Shown piece by piece: positions 45,131-56,335 of a stretch of 64,000 bases of DNA. The position numbers and the translations under genes are program-made. Numbering within the stretch: position 1 is the first letter of the stretch; the number at the start of each line of letters is the position of its first letter. Location of the stretch: NCBI RefSeq assembly GCF_943734655.1, contig NC_071353.1, forward strand, positions 148,844,043 to 148,908,042. Direction: 5' to 3'. The stretch is from Sabethes cyaneus (lineage: Eukaryota; Arthropoda; Insecta; Diptera; Culicidae). Below the pieces are notes generated by a model. It ran no database searches. It worked only from the letters and a program-made list of their open reading frames with translations, and had not been told where the DNA came from.

Positions 45131-45275
45131 TACACACACACAGAAAATGCTCAGTTTTCGAAACTGAGTCGAATGGTATATAACATTCGGCCCGCAGGAC
45201 CTTCTTTCCATTTCCGGTTTTCCAAGTGATTTCTATACCTTTATACTATATATTTATATAGTAGAAAGGCAAAAA
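44640..45275 (+). repeat. Interspersed repeat with (CA)n and 'agaaaggcaaaa' end
   Basis: The body carries duplicated phrases ('aactttcaaactacaagtcc', 'aacttttgaactaaaagtcc'), a (CA)n tract at 45088-45125, then 'gagtcgaatggtatataaca' and 'ttcggcccgcagg', and stops at 'tagtagaaaggcaaaa'. I recall this ending from dispersed mosquito repeats; that recollection has not been checked. Confidence 0.45.
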
Positions 45276-45544
45276 GGTGACAAATTTTCTGAATTTCGCT
45301 AAGGAAAATGATGCAAAGCAAGTCGAATAAATCTTCTTTCCACGCATTCAATCCGTATGAACCCGGTAAGTTTCCACGGGAATCAAACCAAATTACAATC
45401 CTCCAGAAGCGGACGAACTAGGGCACAACATAATGATATAAGGCAGTGGACGTCCTTAAAGTTTCTCCCAATTTTGGAGTTAAATCCAAACCGCCGAAAT
45501 GCCTTAGAGATGATTGATTCACGGTGCAAATTATATGTCAGTTT

Positions 45545-45875
45545 AGTGTCCAGTAAGACACCGAGTTCGTTGGTTCACTTTGCGTAACTCTGTACCAGCA
45601 ATAATGTAATCAATTTTTATCGAGGTTTTGATGCGATAAAAGCTCATCATTCGCATTTTGCAACGCTCACAATAATTGCCATTGCAACCGACACCCAACT
45701 GTAACGTAACATCGTTAAAGAACAGCAGGAAAAGTAATGCTCCCATGCTGCTGCCTTGAGGAACACCAGATATATTGGTAAACTCCCAAGAAATACTGGA
45801 TCCGAGTTTGAGTCGTAGTGCTCTATCGGTGAGATACGAATTTAGCCATTTCACCGTTTGTTGAGAAGACAATCA
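45545..45875 (-). pseudogene. Jockey-type LINE reverse-transcriptase fragment
   Basis: The minus frame encodes WLNSYLTDRALRLKLGSSIS, then FTNISGVPQGSSMGALLFLL with FFNDVT (motif B and after), then ISFYRIKT-like and DYIIAGTELRKVN downstream blocks. The segment that should carry the YADD motif is deleted between GVGCNGNY and CKMRMMSFYR. 'SGVPQGS.LGPLLF.LF.ND' is typical of Jockey/CR1-type RTs. Confidence 0.7.
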
Positions 45876-45879
45876 ACCG

Positions 45880-46482
45880 TAATCCAGTTTTCCACGAGCG
45901 ATAATGGCGGCTATTGAGCACGAGTGGGCAATCTTTTGGCATTTATTGCAGGAGCATCGAGTTTGCCCTGACGGAGTTACTATGGAAACATCCATGATTG
46001 TTTGTTGTTCGAGTGTTAAATGTAAACATTGTTTCATTTTGCAGATCAGCTGAAGCGGCCATAATTTACTGAAGGCATTGGCTCAGAATACTTTTTCACA
46101 ATCGTGCGAATTAAACATTCGAAACATTACACATTAACGCAAACATTAACTTCATGTTGGTCGAGCCGTTGTCAAGTTTGCTCTCGAACAGCGTCTCGAC
46201 TTGATAAGAAACTTTCTGTTGCGTATTTGGACATTCTCCCTGAAGTTTGCGAAAACTGCAATGCCACAATCCATAAAACTTGTTGCCGGTTCAATTATGT
46301 TCCTCTTCAGCTGATCTGCAAAATTGAACAATGTTTACATTTTTACATTCGAACAACAAACAATCATGAATGTATCCATAGTAACTCCGTCAGGGCGAAC
46401 TCGACGCTTCTGCAATGAATGTCAAAAGATTGTGCCCACTTGTGCTCAATATCCGCCATTATCGCTCGTGGAAAGCTGGATA
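45880..46482. mobile_element. 603 bp foldback element with about 185 bp arms
   Basis: The left arm 45880-46070 and right arm 46298-46482 are reverse complements with scattered mismatches. The termini TAATCCAGTTTTCCACGAGC and TATCCAGCTTTCCACGAGCG (inverted at the right) flank a 230 bp centre. The termini place it with the foldbacks at 31.8, 35.3 and 53.5 kb. Short frames crossing the arms are not genes. Confidence 0.85.
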
Positions 46483-47449
46483 AGATCAATTTTGATTGAT
46501 GTGCCATATTGAACCACAAACGCCACACATATAGGTTAATAAAGGTTAGTTTATAAGGGACGTGGTGCAGCCAACTAGTTTTATTGTGCCAACCACAATA
46601 AATTTGCTTTACTAACAGCTATAGTGTGTTTCGATTCGTATCCTCTTGGTATTGAGGAATACTATAATAAAGCCATAGGTAATAATTAATACCGCAATAA
46701 AACCTTCATAAAACTTAAGTAAAACCAAGTAGTTTTAAAATTTGGGCTTCGTCAAATTTCCAAGCAACACAACTTCGATACCTTTAGTTGCAGCGACTTA
46801 TTTATAATTGGATTTAGCCCTCATAAGTCATAAGTCTATAAGTAAGTTAGTAAGTAAAGTAAGTAAGTAGTCAAACAGTTTCCACAACAAGTTTATAACA
46901 ACTGTGTTTGTAGGGTTGTCTCTTGTTCCAATACTACCCATTGGATTTACTCCTAACATCGTCATCGTGAATTCCCCGATGGTTGTAAACCAGCGAATCT
47001 CGACATGTGCCGCATCTAACTTCTCTGTTCTTAGTATTACGGTTCGAGCCGTTGAGCATAGTCCTGAACAGCTTTAGTCGACATTTGTACCTTGGAAATG
47101 TCTGAGAAAAATCGTTCATCGATGGGAAAAAGATCAATCAAGGTTTGCCGTCCGTTGGTCAGTTGATATTCATATCTATATGATTGTTTACATGTTCTTG
47201 CCGGGAAAGCAGGTACTTCGAACAATCCACAAGAAGCTGCCTAGAATGCTTCCGTGATATTTTCTTTGGGCTTTGGCAGTGCATCGTTCCGGTAGTACGT
47301 AACCCTGCGGTTGAAAATCCTCCGTACCTCTTGCTTATTGCAGTTTGCAGCAATAAACTATTCCAAAAGGACACTACCTAGACTATTCAATGATGTACTG
47401 TTCCAAATGTATTAAGTTAATTCGTCGCCCAAATTGCTGTCAACATACG
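46483..47449. other. Unassigned region, possible old retroelement
   Basis: A minus-strand frame at 47037-47374 looks weakly protein-like (RYEYQLTNGRQTLIDLFPID). I cannot assign it. 46840-46870 has GTAAGTAA-type repeats. No complete exon is supported. Confidence 0.3.
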
Positions 47450-47650
47450 GAAAGCGGAGAGTGGCGCAGTCTTCCGAACCACAAACTGAAGCACTACTAG
47501 GAGACCATATCCAACGTACAGCTGGCTAAAATCGAAAAGCTACAGTAGGCCGACCACGTCGCAAGAATGCCTGTCATCTGTGCAGTGAAATCTCTTCTCT
47601 TCAAGAACTCCACCTGCTGGCACCAGAAACAGAGGGGCCCAATTCAATTT
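47450..47650 (+). pseudogene. RTE LINE C-terminal fragment
   Basis: Begins 'gaaagcggagagtggcgcag' as at 19387, then decays through a HVARMPVICAVKSLLFKNST-like block, matching GHVVRMPDDSATKMVLFNNPT, and ends at 'aacagaggggcccaa' as at 19561-19575. Confidence 0.75.
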
Positions 47651-47659
47651 TAAAACAGA

Positions 47660-49740
47660 TTTTTTTTCTATTCTCCGACCTCATCAGTTATAACACGGTC
47701 CATAACCAAAATTTCTAATTAAAAATACTCTATTTTTTATTCAAGAATTTTTTTTTATTCAAATTTCTAATGTAGATTAACTGTAATGTCATGGCCAACT
47801 ATTAAATTGTTTTTGAAAGTTCCTGACAGGAACGTTGTTATATAGGATAAAAGTAGTTGCTAAGGGAATTTGTAATCAAATGATTCTTTGAAATCGTTAA
47901 AAATCCTTAGCACCGCCGTTTAAATTCTTAGTTTCGGTCCGGTATTGTAAACGCGGTCTTTTTTAACCCACGTTTTCTCATATGAAACGAAAATTTTCCC
48001 ACACTTTACTCTATGAACATAACGGTCTTCGGTACGAAAGCGTTTCGAAATTGATATAAAAAATCAATTTAAAAAACTCTCAAAAATCGCGACGTCATCA
48101 ATCATCGCGGTCAATTTATCATCCGACGACTTCATCAACGAAAATGTCATTAAAAATCTCGAATTTCACCGAAAAAAAAAACTCCACACGAAACAAAACA
48201 AAACTCAATCTTTTCCATCAGCTGGACGATAGACATCTCATCCGTAATGACTCCGGTACCTACATGCGAGGAAAGTACTGTGAGAAAGTAAACTTCAAAA
48301 ACGTAAGCAAAAAAACTCGGTTCCGATTCGACTCCTTTTCCCCGTTTTGTTCTTGATCAAATTGAACAGCGCAAAAAAAATCCTAAAAATCTTTCTCCTC
48401 AACAACGACGAGCCGAACCCACTTGCTACTCATCCCGGCGGATCCGATCCGGACTCCGGAGGAGAACGAGAGAAAATTTCCTCCTAAACGCTCGATTACG
48501 ATTCATCAAAATATGCTTCACCCTTGAAATGTGCTGTCTACGAGAGACTGCCGACCTTGCCGACTCGAAGTTCAAAACGCTTCGCACCCCCCTTGCTCTG
48601 CCCGTCCCTTCCCTTTCGGACCACGGTGAACTGAAGGTTTAAGGTTACGCAACTGTCTATGACGATGGATGATCACACGGAATGGGACGAGACGGGACGG
48701 GAAACCCGAAGGAAGATTAATGAAGAAGCCAAAGTACAACAGCAACAGCAGCAGCAGACCTTTCGGGGTTTACCCCTATTTCTCAGTTCAATTCTCAATT
48801 TCGATCCCGGTTTCCCGAAGATCCCGTCTGTCACTTCCCGTGTGTGGAAGAAGGGATTTGGTTTTTTTTTTTGAAAAAAATTACGAGTCAGCTGCCCCTC
48901 GGCCGCGACCCGACCGACCGGCAAAGGTTGAGAAATTGAAAGTAATGGGGTTAAATTTGGTCGCTTCCCAATATTTGTGATGCATGGTTTTGATCATCGA
49001 TCGAAGTTCGGGTTCCGAATGATAAGTACTGAAAAAGGGGAAAGATTTTAGGTTTTTTTTCCTTTGGAAAATCCTTTGTTTGCCTGTGTTATTAATGAAG
49101 AATCTCGGATCGGATCGGATCGGAGTAAAAAATGAATGTTTGTACAGCTTGATAGCTGATGAAGAACTTTGATAGAATTTTTTTTCCGCTCTCTCCGATA
49201 CTTTCGGATTCGGAAGATTGATAGTGAACGAACGGATTGAAACTTGAGAAATTGATATTGGTGCTATAAAGCGATTGAAATTACGGAAAATATTGATCAC
49301 GGCGCGGTGAGAAATGGTTCCCACGAAAAAATGAGAAAAAAAACCCCTTTGGGTTTGAGTTTTCGAGTTTTTGCACATTGCCAAAAAGAAAGGGTACGGA
49401 TTCATTAGGCGCGTATCGAATTTCCGTTACGATTGTGGAAAAGGTTTCAGTTTACGTTCAATAACGGTTGTTTATTGTCGAATGAAGAAAACATTAAGGT
49501 TATATCAGATTTACTGGCTTTTTCAAGTTCAGTCTTCGAAAAAAATCTCTTTTTTCTCTTAGAAAAATTAAGAATCTTTAAACGTTTTAATGTGAATATA
49601 ACCTTATTGATTTTCATTCGCAAAGAAGATGCATGCATTTTTGATGAAAAAATACAGACCAACCACAAAAAGTTAAAAATGAGATAGAATGGTCAGAATG
49701 GAGAGTTGAAGATACGCATTATGAAAATTTTTGTAAAAAT
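47660..49740. other. Non-coding interval downstream of the protease gene
   Basis: AT-rich, with (CAG)n near 48742 and a CGGAT run near 49105. A TTTATT at 49471-49476 (AATAAA on the minus strand) is a possible polyadenylation signal for the protease gene, about 265 bp past its stop. A donor-like AAACGTAAGC is on plus near 48301. No exon is supported. Confidence 0.35.
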
Positions 49741-51082
49741 TTAGTCCCTAATAGTATCCAGAATCCAGTCGACATAACTTTCCACCCGGCAGTAGATTTC
49801 CGGCAGGGCTTCCTCGCCGCATGCATGTCCTCCGGCCGACAGAATACCGTGCTGTACGAACCGTCCGGTGCCGTTGCGTGACCGCACGTAGGAAGCAAGC
49901 GGGGCACCCGAATTTCCCCGGCACGTGGCTCCTTTGCGGCCACCACCGGCGCACATCTGCCCCTCATTGAGCTGCACTTTGTAATGACTTTGCGCCAGCT
50001 TCCGCGCACAATCGGCATTGTCCACCGGAAAAACGATTGCCTGCAGAAGAACCGACCACGGGACTGCGCTTTCGGTCGCTCCCCAACCGGACACAATGTA
50101 CGCCGAGGGTCGCTTGGACCGGTACGCCGGAATGGTTGGCAAGCAAATTGGTCGAATGTGATCTGCGAGCAATTGTAAATAAGATCAAATTATGATGAAT
50201 TTGATTGAATGTTAGCGGTAAATAACCCTTAAATTCAACGTCACGATCCAAACGGATCAGACCAATATCGCCGTTAAGCCGTGGCTTGTTGAAATCCGGA
50301 TGCACTTCGAATGATTCAACGTTGAAATCTTCCACAGGTCCGGCGCAATCTTTCATCTTGGCGAAGGTATTGCAATCCGGTTCCTGATCCAGGGTGTGCT
50401 CACCCAAACGGACCTGCAATCTGCAACGACACCATCATCCGGAGTTATCAACTAAGTTCGCATTAATATAGGAAGGCACTTACGACTGTAATGTGTCTTG
50501 CTTTTCCAAACAATGTGCCGCAGTCAGGACGTACCGCTTGCTAATCAGCGATCCAGCACAACGAATCCGGACCGTACCACTGCTGCTCGTGTTGTACCGC
50601 AGCAGAGCCATCCATGGGTAGGCGAACACTTTTGCTGTCTCCGGGAAAATAAGAATAAGATCGGGCGTTGAGCGGCCACATTCTGTGGGTAACAGGTTCG
50701 TTCTTTGGGAGGAAGCTGTTGCTTCCTCAATCACATCGGACGGTTGACAGCAAATGCTTTGTTCTACTCCCGCACCCGCTAAGGTGCAGACCGCTGCTGC
50801 ACCTGCAGCTGAAGCCGGCGTTGGATTTTCGATAGTGTTTAAGGCTTGATCTTGATGACAGCGTTGCACTGCAACGCACAGGCCCTTCTGGCCTGTGGAG
50901 GTGGTACACGGAGCATTCTCTAAAAATATGAAAAGCTGGTACAAAATTGTTCGATAACGTTTGAAATACGTACGTGATTGTCCTGCTACCGGTGTTATTC
51001 GAAGGCTAATGCCAATAATTACAATCCAAATCCAGAGCAGAAATATTCTTCCTACGTTCCTATTTAATTTTGTCGAATCCAT
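49741..51082 (-). CDS. CLIP-domain serine protease homologue, four exons, probably non-activatable
   Basis: Exons on the minus strand: 51082-50974, 50919-50484, 50420-50227, 50162-49741. Introns are 54, 63 and 64 bp, all GT-AG. Joined length is 1161 nt, 386 residues plus TAA. Residues 1 to about 34 form a signal peptide with a hydrophobic core. A CLIP domain follows with six cysteines (41, 51, 57, 81, 93, 94), then a linker and a trypsin-like domain from about 117. Catalytic His172 (LTAAHC), Asp233 (NGDIGLIRL) and Ser331 are present. Asp194 (chymotrypsin numbering) is Asn330 and Gly197 is Ala333 (GNSGAP). S1 Asp189 is Ala325. The activation site, normally R-IVGG, reads L-ILIF (124-128). CLIP proteases act in insect haemolymph cascades (melanisation, Toll). 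Without a cleavage site and Asp194 it probably works as a non-catalytic homologue. The upstream 51083-51300 is the likely promoter. Confidence 0.93.
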
Positions 51083-51394
51083 CGTAACAGAGACAGATGC
51101 GAGAATGCAACTATTGGATCGAGCGGGAAATAAGTGCAGTGAAAAAAAAAGTGACAGTGACTCGGTAGCTAACTAGAACGATACTGATTTGCAATCGTGC
51201 TACCAATCAATACCCAGCTCAGCTGATTACAGCAACGTTTGATTGACTGAGTTGTCTTATCACGCCGTATTTTCCCATACTTTCGTTGTAAATAAAGCAT
51301 CAATAGAGTATCAAGATGCATCTACCAAGAATCCCATCGTTCTCGGATTTGGTTGATTATTTACATTTTTGTTTACGGTTTGTAAATCCAGTAC

Positions 51395-52850
51395 CCGTGC
51401 TGATGCGAAAGCTTTTTTGTGGCAAACAGCGTGGCCAAACCGATGCAAGTACTGCCTCAAGCAACCGTGTCCAGATAAGAACTGCGTCAGATGGAAGTTC
51501 AGGTCGATCTGAGCCGGTATGAGTCTGTGTGTCCATCTGCCGTTTGACACCGCATCCTATTCCTGTTGCCATTTGGCCAGGAACTCCTCTCTGACAATTT
51601 TCAGGATTCCTCTGGTTTGCCTTCGCATTTGTCTTCCACCATTGTGATGCCGATAGGGATCATTCCTGCGGTGACGCATACTGCCTCGGATGAAGTTGTC
51701 CTATAAGCACTCGCGACTCACATGGCGATGAGACGGAACATGCTGTTCAGCTTTGCTAGGTTTCGCTTGATCCTCAACTCTGAAATCCAAGCTGGACTAC
51801 CGTACCTGCGAATCAACATGGAGACACTAACCAGAAGCCGACGCTTACTACTGCTAGGTCCGTAGCTATTCGGCGTAATTGGTGAGCTATCTGCAGCTTC
51901 GCTCCTTGCATCGCTCTCTTATTTGTACCGATTGCCTCCGTGGTCAGTATTTCTACCTCTTCCAGGGTTTTACCTGCTACCGACAGTAGAATGTCGTCCA
52001 CAATGCCAACGATCCCCTCCCGGTTTGGGCAGTTTTAGAGTCAACGCACCGTTGTACATTCCCGTTTCATAGCGTTCGACCGAGAATAAAGCCTTGGGGA
52101 ACTCCCGCTGTAGTCTTCACCGATCGCAGCCCCTTAACCGACTCGTTCTGGAAGTAACTCTTCAGGAGTTCTTGTACAGATAGTCTGAGATTCTAATTTT
52201 GTGCAGTGACGCGGTTATAGCCTCCCAGCTGGCGCTATTGAAGGCGTTTTTGATGTCGATGGTTAACACCGCGTAATATCGGTCGCTTCTTCGCTTTTGT
52301 TTGGCCGACTTTTCGGCTTTCTCGATAACTGTCCGGATGGCGCCAAACGTCGACTTCCCTTTCTGGAATCCCAACTGCATTCTCGACAGACCGTGTGCGC
52401 TCTTCGTAAACTTCGTCAACCTGACTTTCACTTTCAGGTCTCTTGCAACAGCCAGGAGCTCCTCGGTGGACACCTGTGCACTCTCGGCGTTGTCTTCTTC
52501 GTCAAAGTACGGAGTAGGTGACCACCACACTTGGTCAGGCTTCGGGAAAAGTCCTTCTACTATGGTCTACATCTTTTCTGGACCAAGCCCCACAGTTATC
52601 GTTGCTCCTTTGATTTTTACCGTAATAATAGGGTACGCGTCGCCCCAGGGATTGACATCAACGCCACGGTACAGCTCTTTCTAGCAATTCGTTTTGCCCT
52701 TTTGGATTTCCATCTTCAATAAAGCTCTTGCCGTTTGGAGTACCAACCTACGCTCATCTCGTTCTACTGCGGACTCTCTGAACTTGCCTTCTTATTGTGA
52801 GACAGCTACTCTATCCACCAATCTTGGCGAAATTTTCTTGAGGAAACAAT
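51395..52850 (-). pseudogene. R1-clade LINE remnant, RT and C-terminal part
   Basis: From high to low coordinate: NPWGDAYPIITVKIKGA (52660-52600), EGLFPKPD, FDEEDNAESAQVSTEELLAV, QLGFQKGKSTFGAIRTVIEK (RT motif 2 region), LTIDIKNAFNSASW (motif A, about 52255), a motif C remnant VGIVDDILLSVAGKTL (about 51985), IAYRTTSSEAVCVTAGMIPI, and FHLTQFLSGHGCLRQYLHRF (about 51460). The last block is typical of the R1 clade C-terminus. Multiple deletions and stops. The ORF1 part lies at 53640-54000. Confidence 0.8.
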
Positions 52851-52887
52851 AAGACACCGGTCTTTCAACACCATGTACTGGTGCAGC

Positions 52888-53455
52888 TTTAAGGTGAAGG
52901 TCGTTAATTTAATAGCGAAAATTAATGGCCAATTTCATGCTCAACGTAAATATGGCATCACTCCACATATACATCCGTATCCTTGGTAACGTATCAACAA
53001 CGACGGTCGCGGATTCGGAATTGCAATCGAAGCGAAGTAAAGTTTTTCATGTCAATTCGAGTGAACAGTTTGGGAAAAATCATTATAATATCTTAGCAAA
53101 TAACTGTTCGGGTGGTAAATTAAAGTTTTCTGTGCCCCAAGTTAAGTTTCGCGAGTGATGTGTGTGAAAAATCGACGGCGAAAAAGTGAAAATACCGTGA
53201 TGAATTTTAATTGGGCAGAAATCTCAGTATTTAGTGTAATTTATGCCCCAAAATGTAATAGAACCTATAGAATGTAATGTTTATTACTTCGAGTTGCTAG
53301 ATCTTATTACGGCTAGCAGGTTAGTTGAACTAATTTTATTTTTTTGTGAGAGTTTCCCGAGTCTATGGGAGCATGTTGGTACACCGAAGAAGGAAAGGGA
53401 AGGGTGGTATTCGGTGCCACACTAACTGCCCTCTTGATTCCAATTTATAACTATC
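52888..53455 (+). mobile_element. Family X element, copy B (3'-truncated)
   Basis: Matches copies A and C from 'ttaaggtgaaggtcgttaat' to 'ttcggtgccacactaactgc', then diverges before the right terminal repeat. A large part of the left section present in A and C is missing after the first 20 bp. At 52941-52955 it preserves the uninterrupted 'caacgtaaatatgg' sequence that is split in copy C by the element at 62053-63022. Confidence 0.75.
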
Positions 53456-53465
53456 TTGCTGTCCT

Positions 53466-53640
53466 ATCCAGCTTTCCACGAGCGGTAATGGCGGCTGGTG
53501 GATACAACTTTCTGAATGGTGCAGTTCGGTTTTGGCATTCAATGCAGGCGCGGTTACTATGGAAGCCACTACGATTGTTTACTGGTTGAGTGGAAAAATG
53601 TAAATATTGCTTAGTTTTCGCAGCGCTTACGCTTGGCATT
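53466..53640. mobile_element. Single arm of a foldback MITE
   Basis: Begins TATCCAGCTTTCCACGAGCG and follows the arm sequence of 45880-46070 ('ggcattcaatgcaggcgcgg', 'gattgtttactgg', 'aaaaatgtaaatattg'). The opposite arm is absent. It abuts the R1 ORF1 fragment. Confidence 0.7.
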
Positions 53641-54000
53641 TGAAACCTGCCGTCGCATGGTCGTCGCCATCCTCTTTTTCGCAAAGTACACGCCTTGGTT
53701 GCTTCGTCTCTTTTCGCCACATTTCCTGCACAGATCAGATCTGTCAGGACCTTTGCAATTCCTCGCCACATGGCCAAAGCAGATGCTTTTACAGCATCTC
53801 TTCATTTCCTTCGTTGTTCGAGGAATAGTTCTCAGTGAACACACTGACCACCCGACCTTTACTCTACCTGTATTGACCACAACCGTCGAGAGTCGAATCG
53901 GAACGTCTCCCACAACACATTGAACTTTCAGTGCGTTCAATGACTCCCCCTCCGTAGAGATCTCATCCAGGTCTCCGCAATCGATCACTGTTTCTTGTGT
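53640..54000 (-). pseudogene. R1-type ORF1 (gag-like) fragment with zinc knuckles
   Basis: The minus frame encodes LDEISTEGESLNALKVQCVV, GKVKVGWSVCSLRTIPRTTK-like (here GRVKVGW...), then ICFGHVARNCKGPDRSDLCR with KCGEK, a CCHC zinc-knuckle pair typical of ORF1 proteins of R1-type LINEs. The first Cys of the first knuckle is displaced by an indel. Same strand as the R1 RT remnant at 51395-52850, so both are probably parts of one former element. Confidence 0.7.
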
Positions 54001-54164
54001 TAGGGCTCGAACTATTGTATTTTGTACAACACTTGTGAACCGTTAACTTTATCTCGGTATATCTCGGGATTACAGCAATAGAGAAAATTACTGTTCTCAG
54101 CAAAGTTGATCCGCAGACCAAGATTTTCTTTCAAACGGTGGAAAAAGCTTCATAAGTTTTTCAT

Positions 54165-55760
54165 CAACTTACTTACTTACTTAATCAGCTCCAGGTCGTA
54201 GTTTCCTCTGGTGTACGAAGGAGTCGTCTCCATTCCACTCGGTCCATGGTCGCAATTCGCCAGCCACGGAGTCTGCGTAGGTTCCGCAGGTCGCCTTCCA
54301 CTTGATCGATCCATCTTGCTCGCTGCGCGCCCCGCCATGGCGTTGGGATGTACCCAATAGCATACTACACACAAACATCCTTCTCAAAATGTGTTTGAAG
54401 TACTTGAATCCTTTTTGCAGTAGAATAGGGTATATTCCATCTGTTCCAGGAGATTTGTATGGAGAGAAGCTGTTCACGGCCCACTCAATCGCTTCAGTTG
54501 TGACAAGTCTTCGAGCAAAAGCCCACGAGTCTAAGCCACCTAAAATGATTTCTGGATCGTTTCGAACTTCAGGTTCCACACAGCCCGGAAAGTGACTATA
54601 AAAGAGACATTCCAGGCTTTCATTGTCATTCGAACAGTATTCGCCGTTCGAACTTCGAATGTTATTAACTTGATAATCTTTCGATTTTGACAGTATTTTA
54701 TTAAGTCGACTTGCCTCGCCGAAACTGGAAACGTTGCTACAGAACCTGTGCCAGCTCGTGCGTGCTGAAGATCGTAGAGCCTTTGCATAGGCTCTCCGGG
54801 CCTGCTTGAAAGGCTCCACGCCATCCCTACGACGTCTATTCCAGGCTCTCCTGCATCGTTTCTTTAGTTCCGCGATATGAGAGTTCCACCATGGTGTTCC
54901 TCTAGTCGTTTTAATAGTTTTTAGCGGGCAGGCTACTTCAAAAGCTGCTGATGGGCATTGGCATCACTACCACTACAGGATTTGTCATACCAGTTTTGCT
55001 GAAAACAGCAAAGTTCTGGTTTCCATTAAAAGAGCCATTAAAAAGTTTTTCGGATAAATACAAATTTGCTGCCCGTTTGTGTTGAAGATTTATTTGTGCG
55101 ACTCTAACTGTTTGACTAGCGGAGTATATGCACAAACAATCTCTAGCACATATCAGACAGCAAATTGTAAGCGAAGCCAATTATGTTGGCCAGAACGCAC
55201 TTGGCGTAAAACCCGTAAGGAAAATTGGGCAGGATTCCTATGTTGTTCCCACGAAACGCAAGGGACAACAAAGATCGACCGTGCCAGAGCCCCGCATGGC
55301 ACAGTAGGGACAAGATGCCCAAAGTACTCCGTTCGCGACTGACATGTTTTCACCCCTCCAGCCATTCAATCATCGGCACGAAGTTAGACCTTGACTTAGG
55401 GGCTCCTGATTTGCCGACTCTCACGGCAGGATCAGGTCCCGTGGCTCAATTTTTACCCAAACGTACAATTCGGCACCTACCGCCAAAGGGCATAACTGCA
55501 GATTGTGTAAAACAGACCGATTGAGAGCCTTTCTCTCTCTGTCTGTGCTAAGCCAGCTGAGAGATTAACTCTCTCCCGGTGTACCCACACCCCGCAGCCA
55601 AGCCCTCCGAAAAACCGGCACCGAACTGCATGATTAGGTAGCCGGAAACCACACGGCGAGTGTTCCACCTTCTCTGTCTGCGTACGACAACCAAGGTTGC
55701 GTACCATCAGGTGCGCAACTTTGGCTGCCGTACCCCAGTCGGCACCTCGTGGAGGTAGAG
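54165..55760 (-). mobile_element. Chimaeric LINE remnant: LOA/I-type 5' part, RTE-type 3' end
   Basis: Read on minus: 55760-55200 is a non-coding leader, and VRVAQINLQHKRAANLYLSE (about 55110) is an endonuclease start. The frame then jumps to PWWNSHIAELKKRCRRAW (about 54890), EPFKQARRAYAKALRSS, and an RT start SFSPYKSPGTDGIYPILLQK (about 54455) ending at LGYIPTPWRG (about 54350). From there the sequence reads RGAQRARWIDQVEGDLRNLR, then RLRGWRIATMDRVEWRRLL and a stop, the C-terminus of an RTE element (compare RGAQRARWLDQVESDLRLLR at 19570). A (TAAG)n tail follows at 54167-54182. The endonuclease body and most of the RT are missing. The clade of the 5' part (LOA or I) is less certain than the RTE identity of the 3' end. 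Confidence 0.7.
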
Positions 55761-55929
55761 ATAGGAGTTAGAAAACAGAGGCGATATATTTGCACATTTG
55801 CACATCACTCATTTGCCAGCCTAAGCCAGACATTTATTCGTGTTTACCAGATGTTCGAATAAACCTATTAGCGGGAACCTACTCTGGGAAGAATAGGGAC
55901 TCAAACACTCTAAAATATTTTTTCATCTC

Positions 55930-56335
55930 CACCTACTACTGACTTAATTCCGAATTTTATTTACCATCATCGGAAGTATCTTGACCTGATAAACAACTTT
56001 GTCGAAAACATCAACCTTCTATCTCGTCATGGTTCGGAAATATCGCCAAATAAATTAAATTTCACCGTATACCCCATCTAGCGGACTAGTTCCAAACTTC
56101 AGAGTTCGTTACCAAATGCGTCTTGGCTTTACAAACAACTTTGTAGTAAATAGCAGCCTACTAGCTCATTCGGTTCTAAAATATTCCTAAATGAATTTAA
56201 TCATTATTAGCGCCATCTAGCGGATCCGTTCCGAATTTTGTTGTATATCACGGGATGTGTCTTAACTAGATAAGCAACTTTGTCGAAAGTCGAAACCTTC
56301 TATCTATTCACAAACTTGAGCTATTGCCCGCCGTG
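55930..56335. repeat. Three tandem units of about 130-150 bp
   Basis: Each unit contains a 'gttccgaattttNttNta' start, a 'cttgacctgataaacaactttgt'-like middle, 'aaccttctatct' and 'ccatctagcgg'. Units are diverged from each other. Related phrases occur in other dispersed repeats of this window. Non-coding. Confidence 0.6.

Noticed and set aside
48873..49405. 174-codon minus-strand frame downstream of the protease gene
   Set aside because: Composition is typical of AT-rich non-coding DNA and no domain or signal peptide pattern is seen; it lies past the protease stop codon and is probably 3' flanking sequence.
52162..52530. 122-codon minus frame as a host gene
   Set aside because: It is the RT of an R1-clade LINE, with NAFNSASW and QLGFQKGKST motifs.
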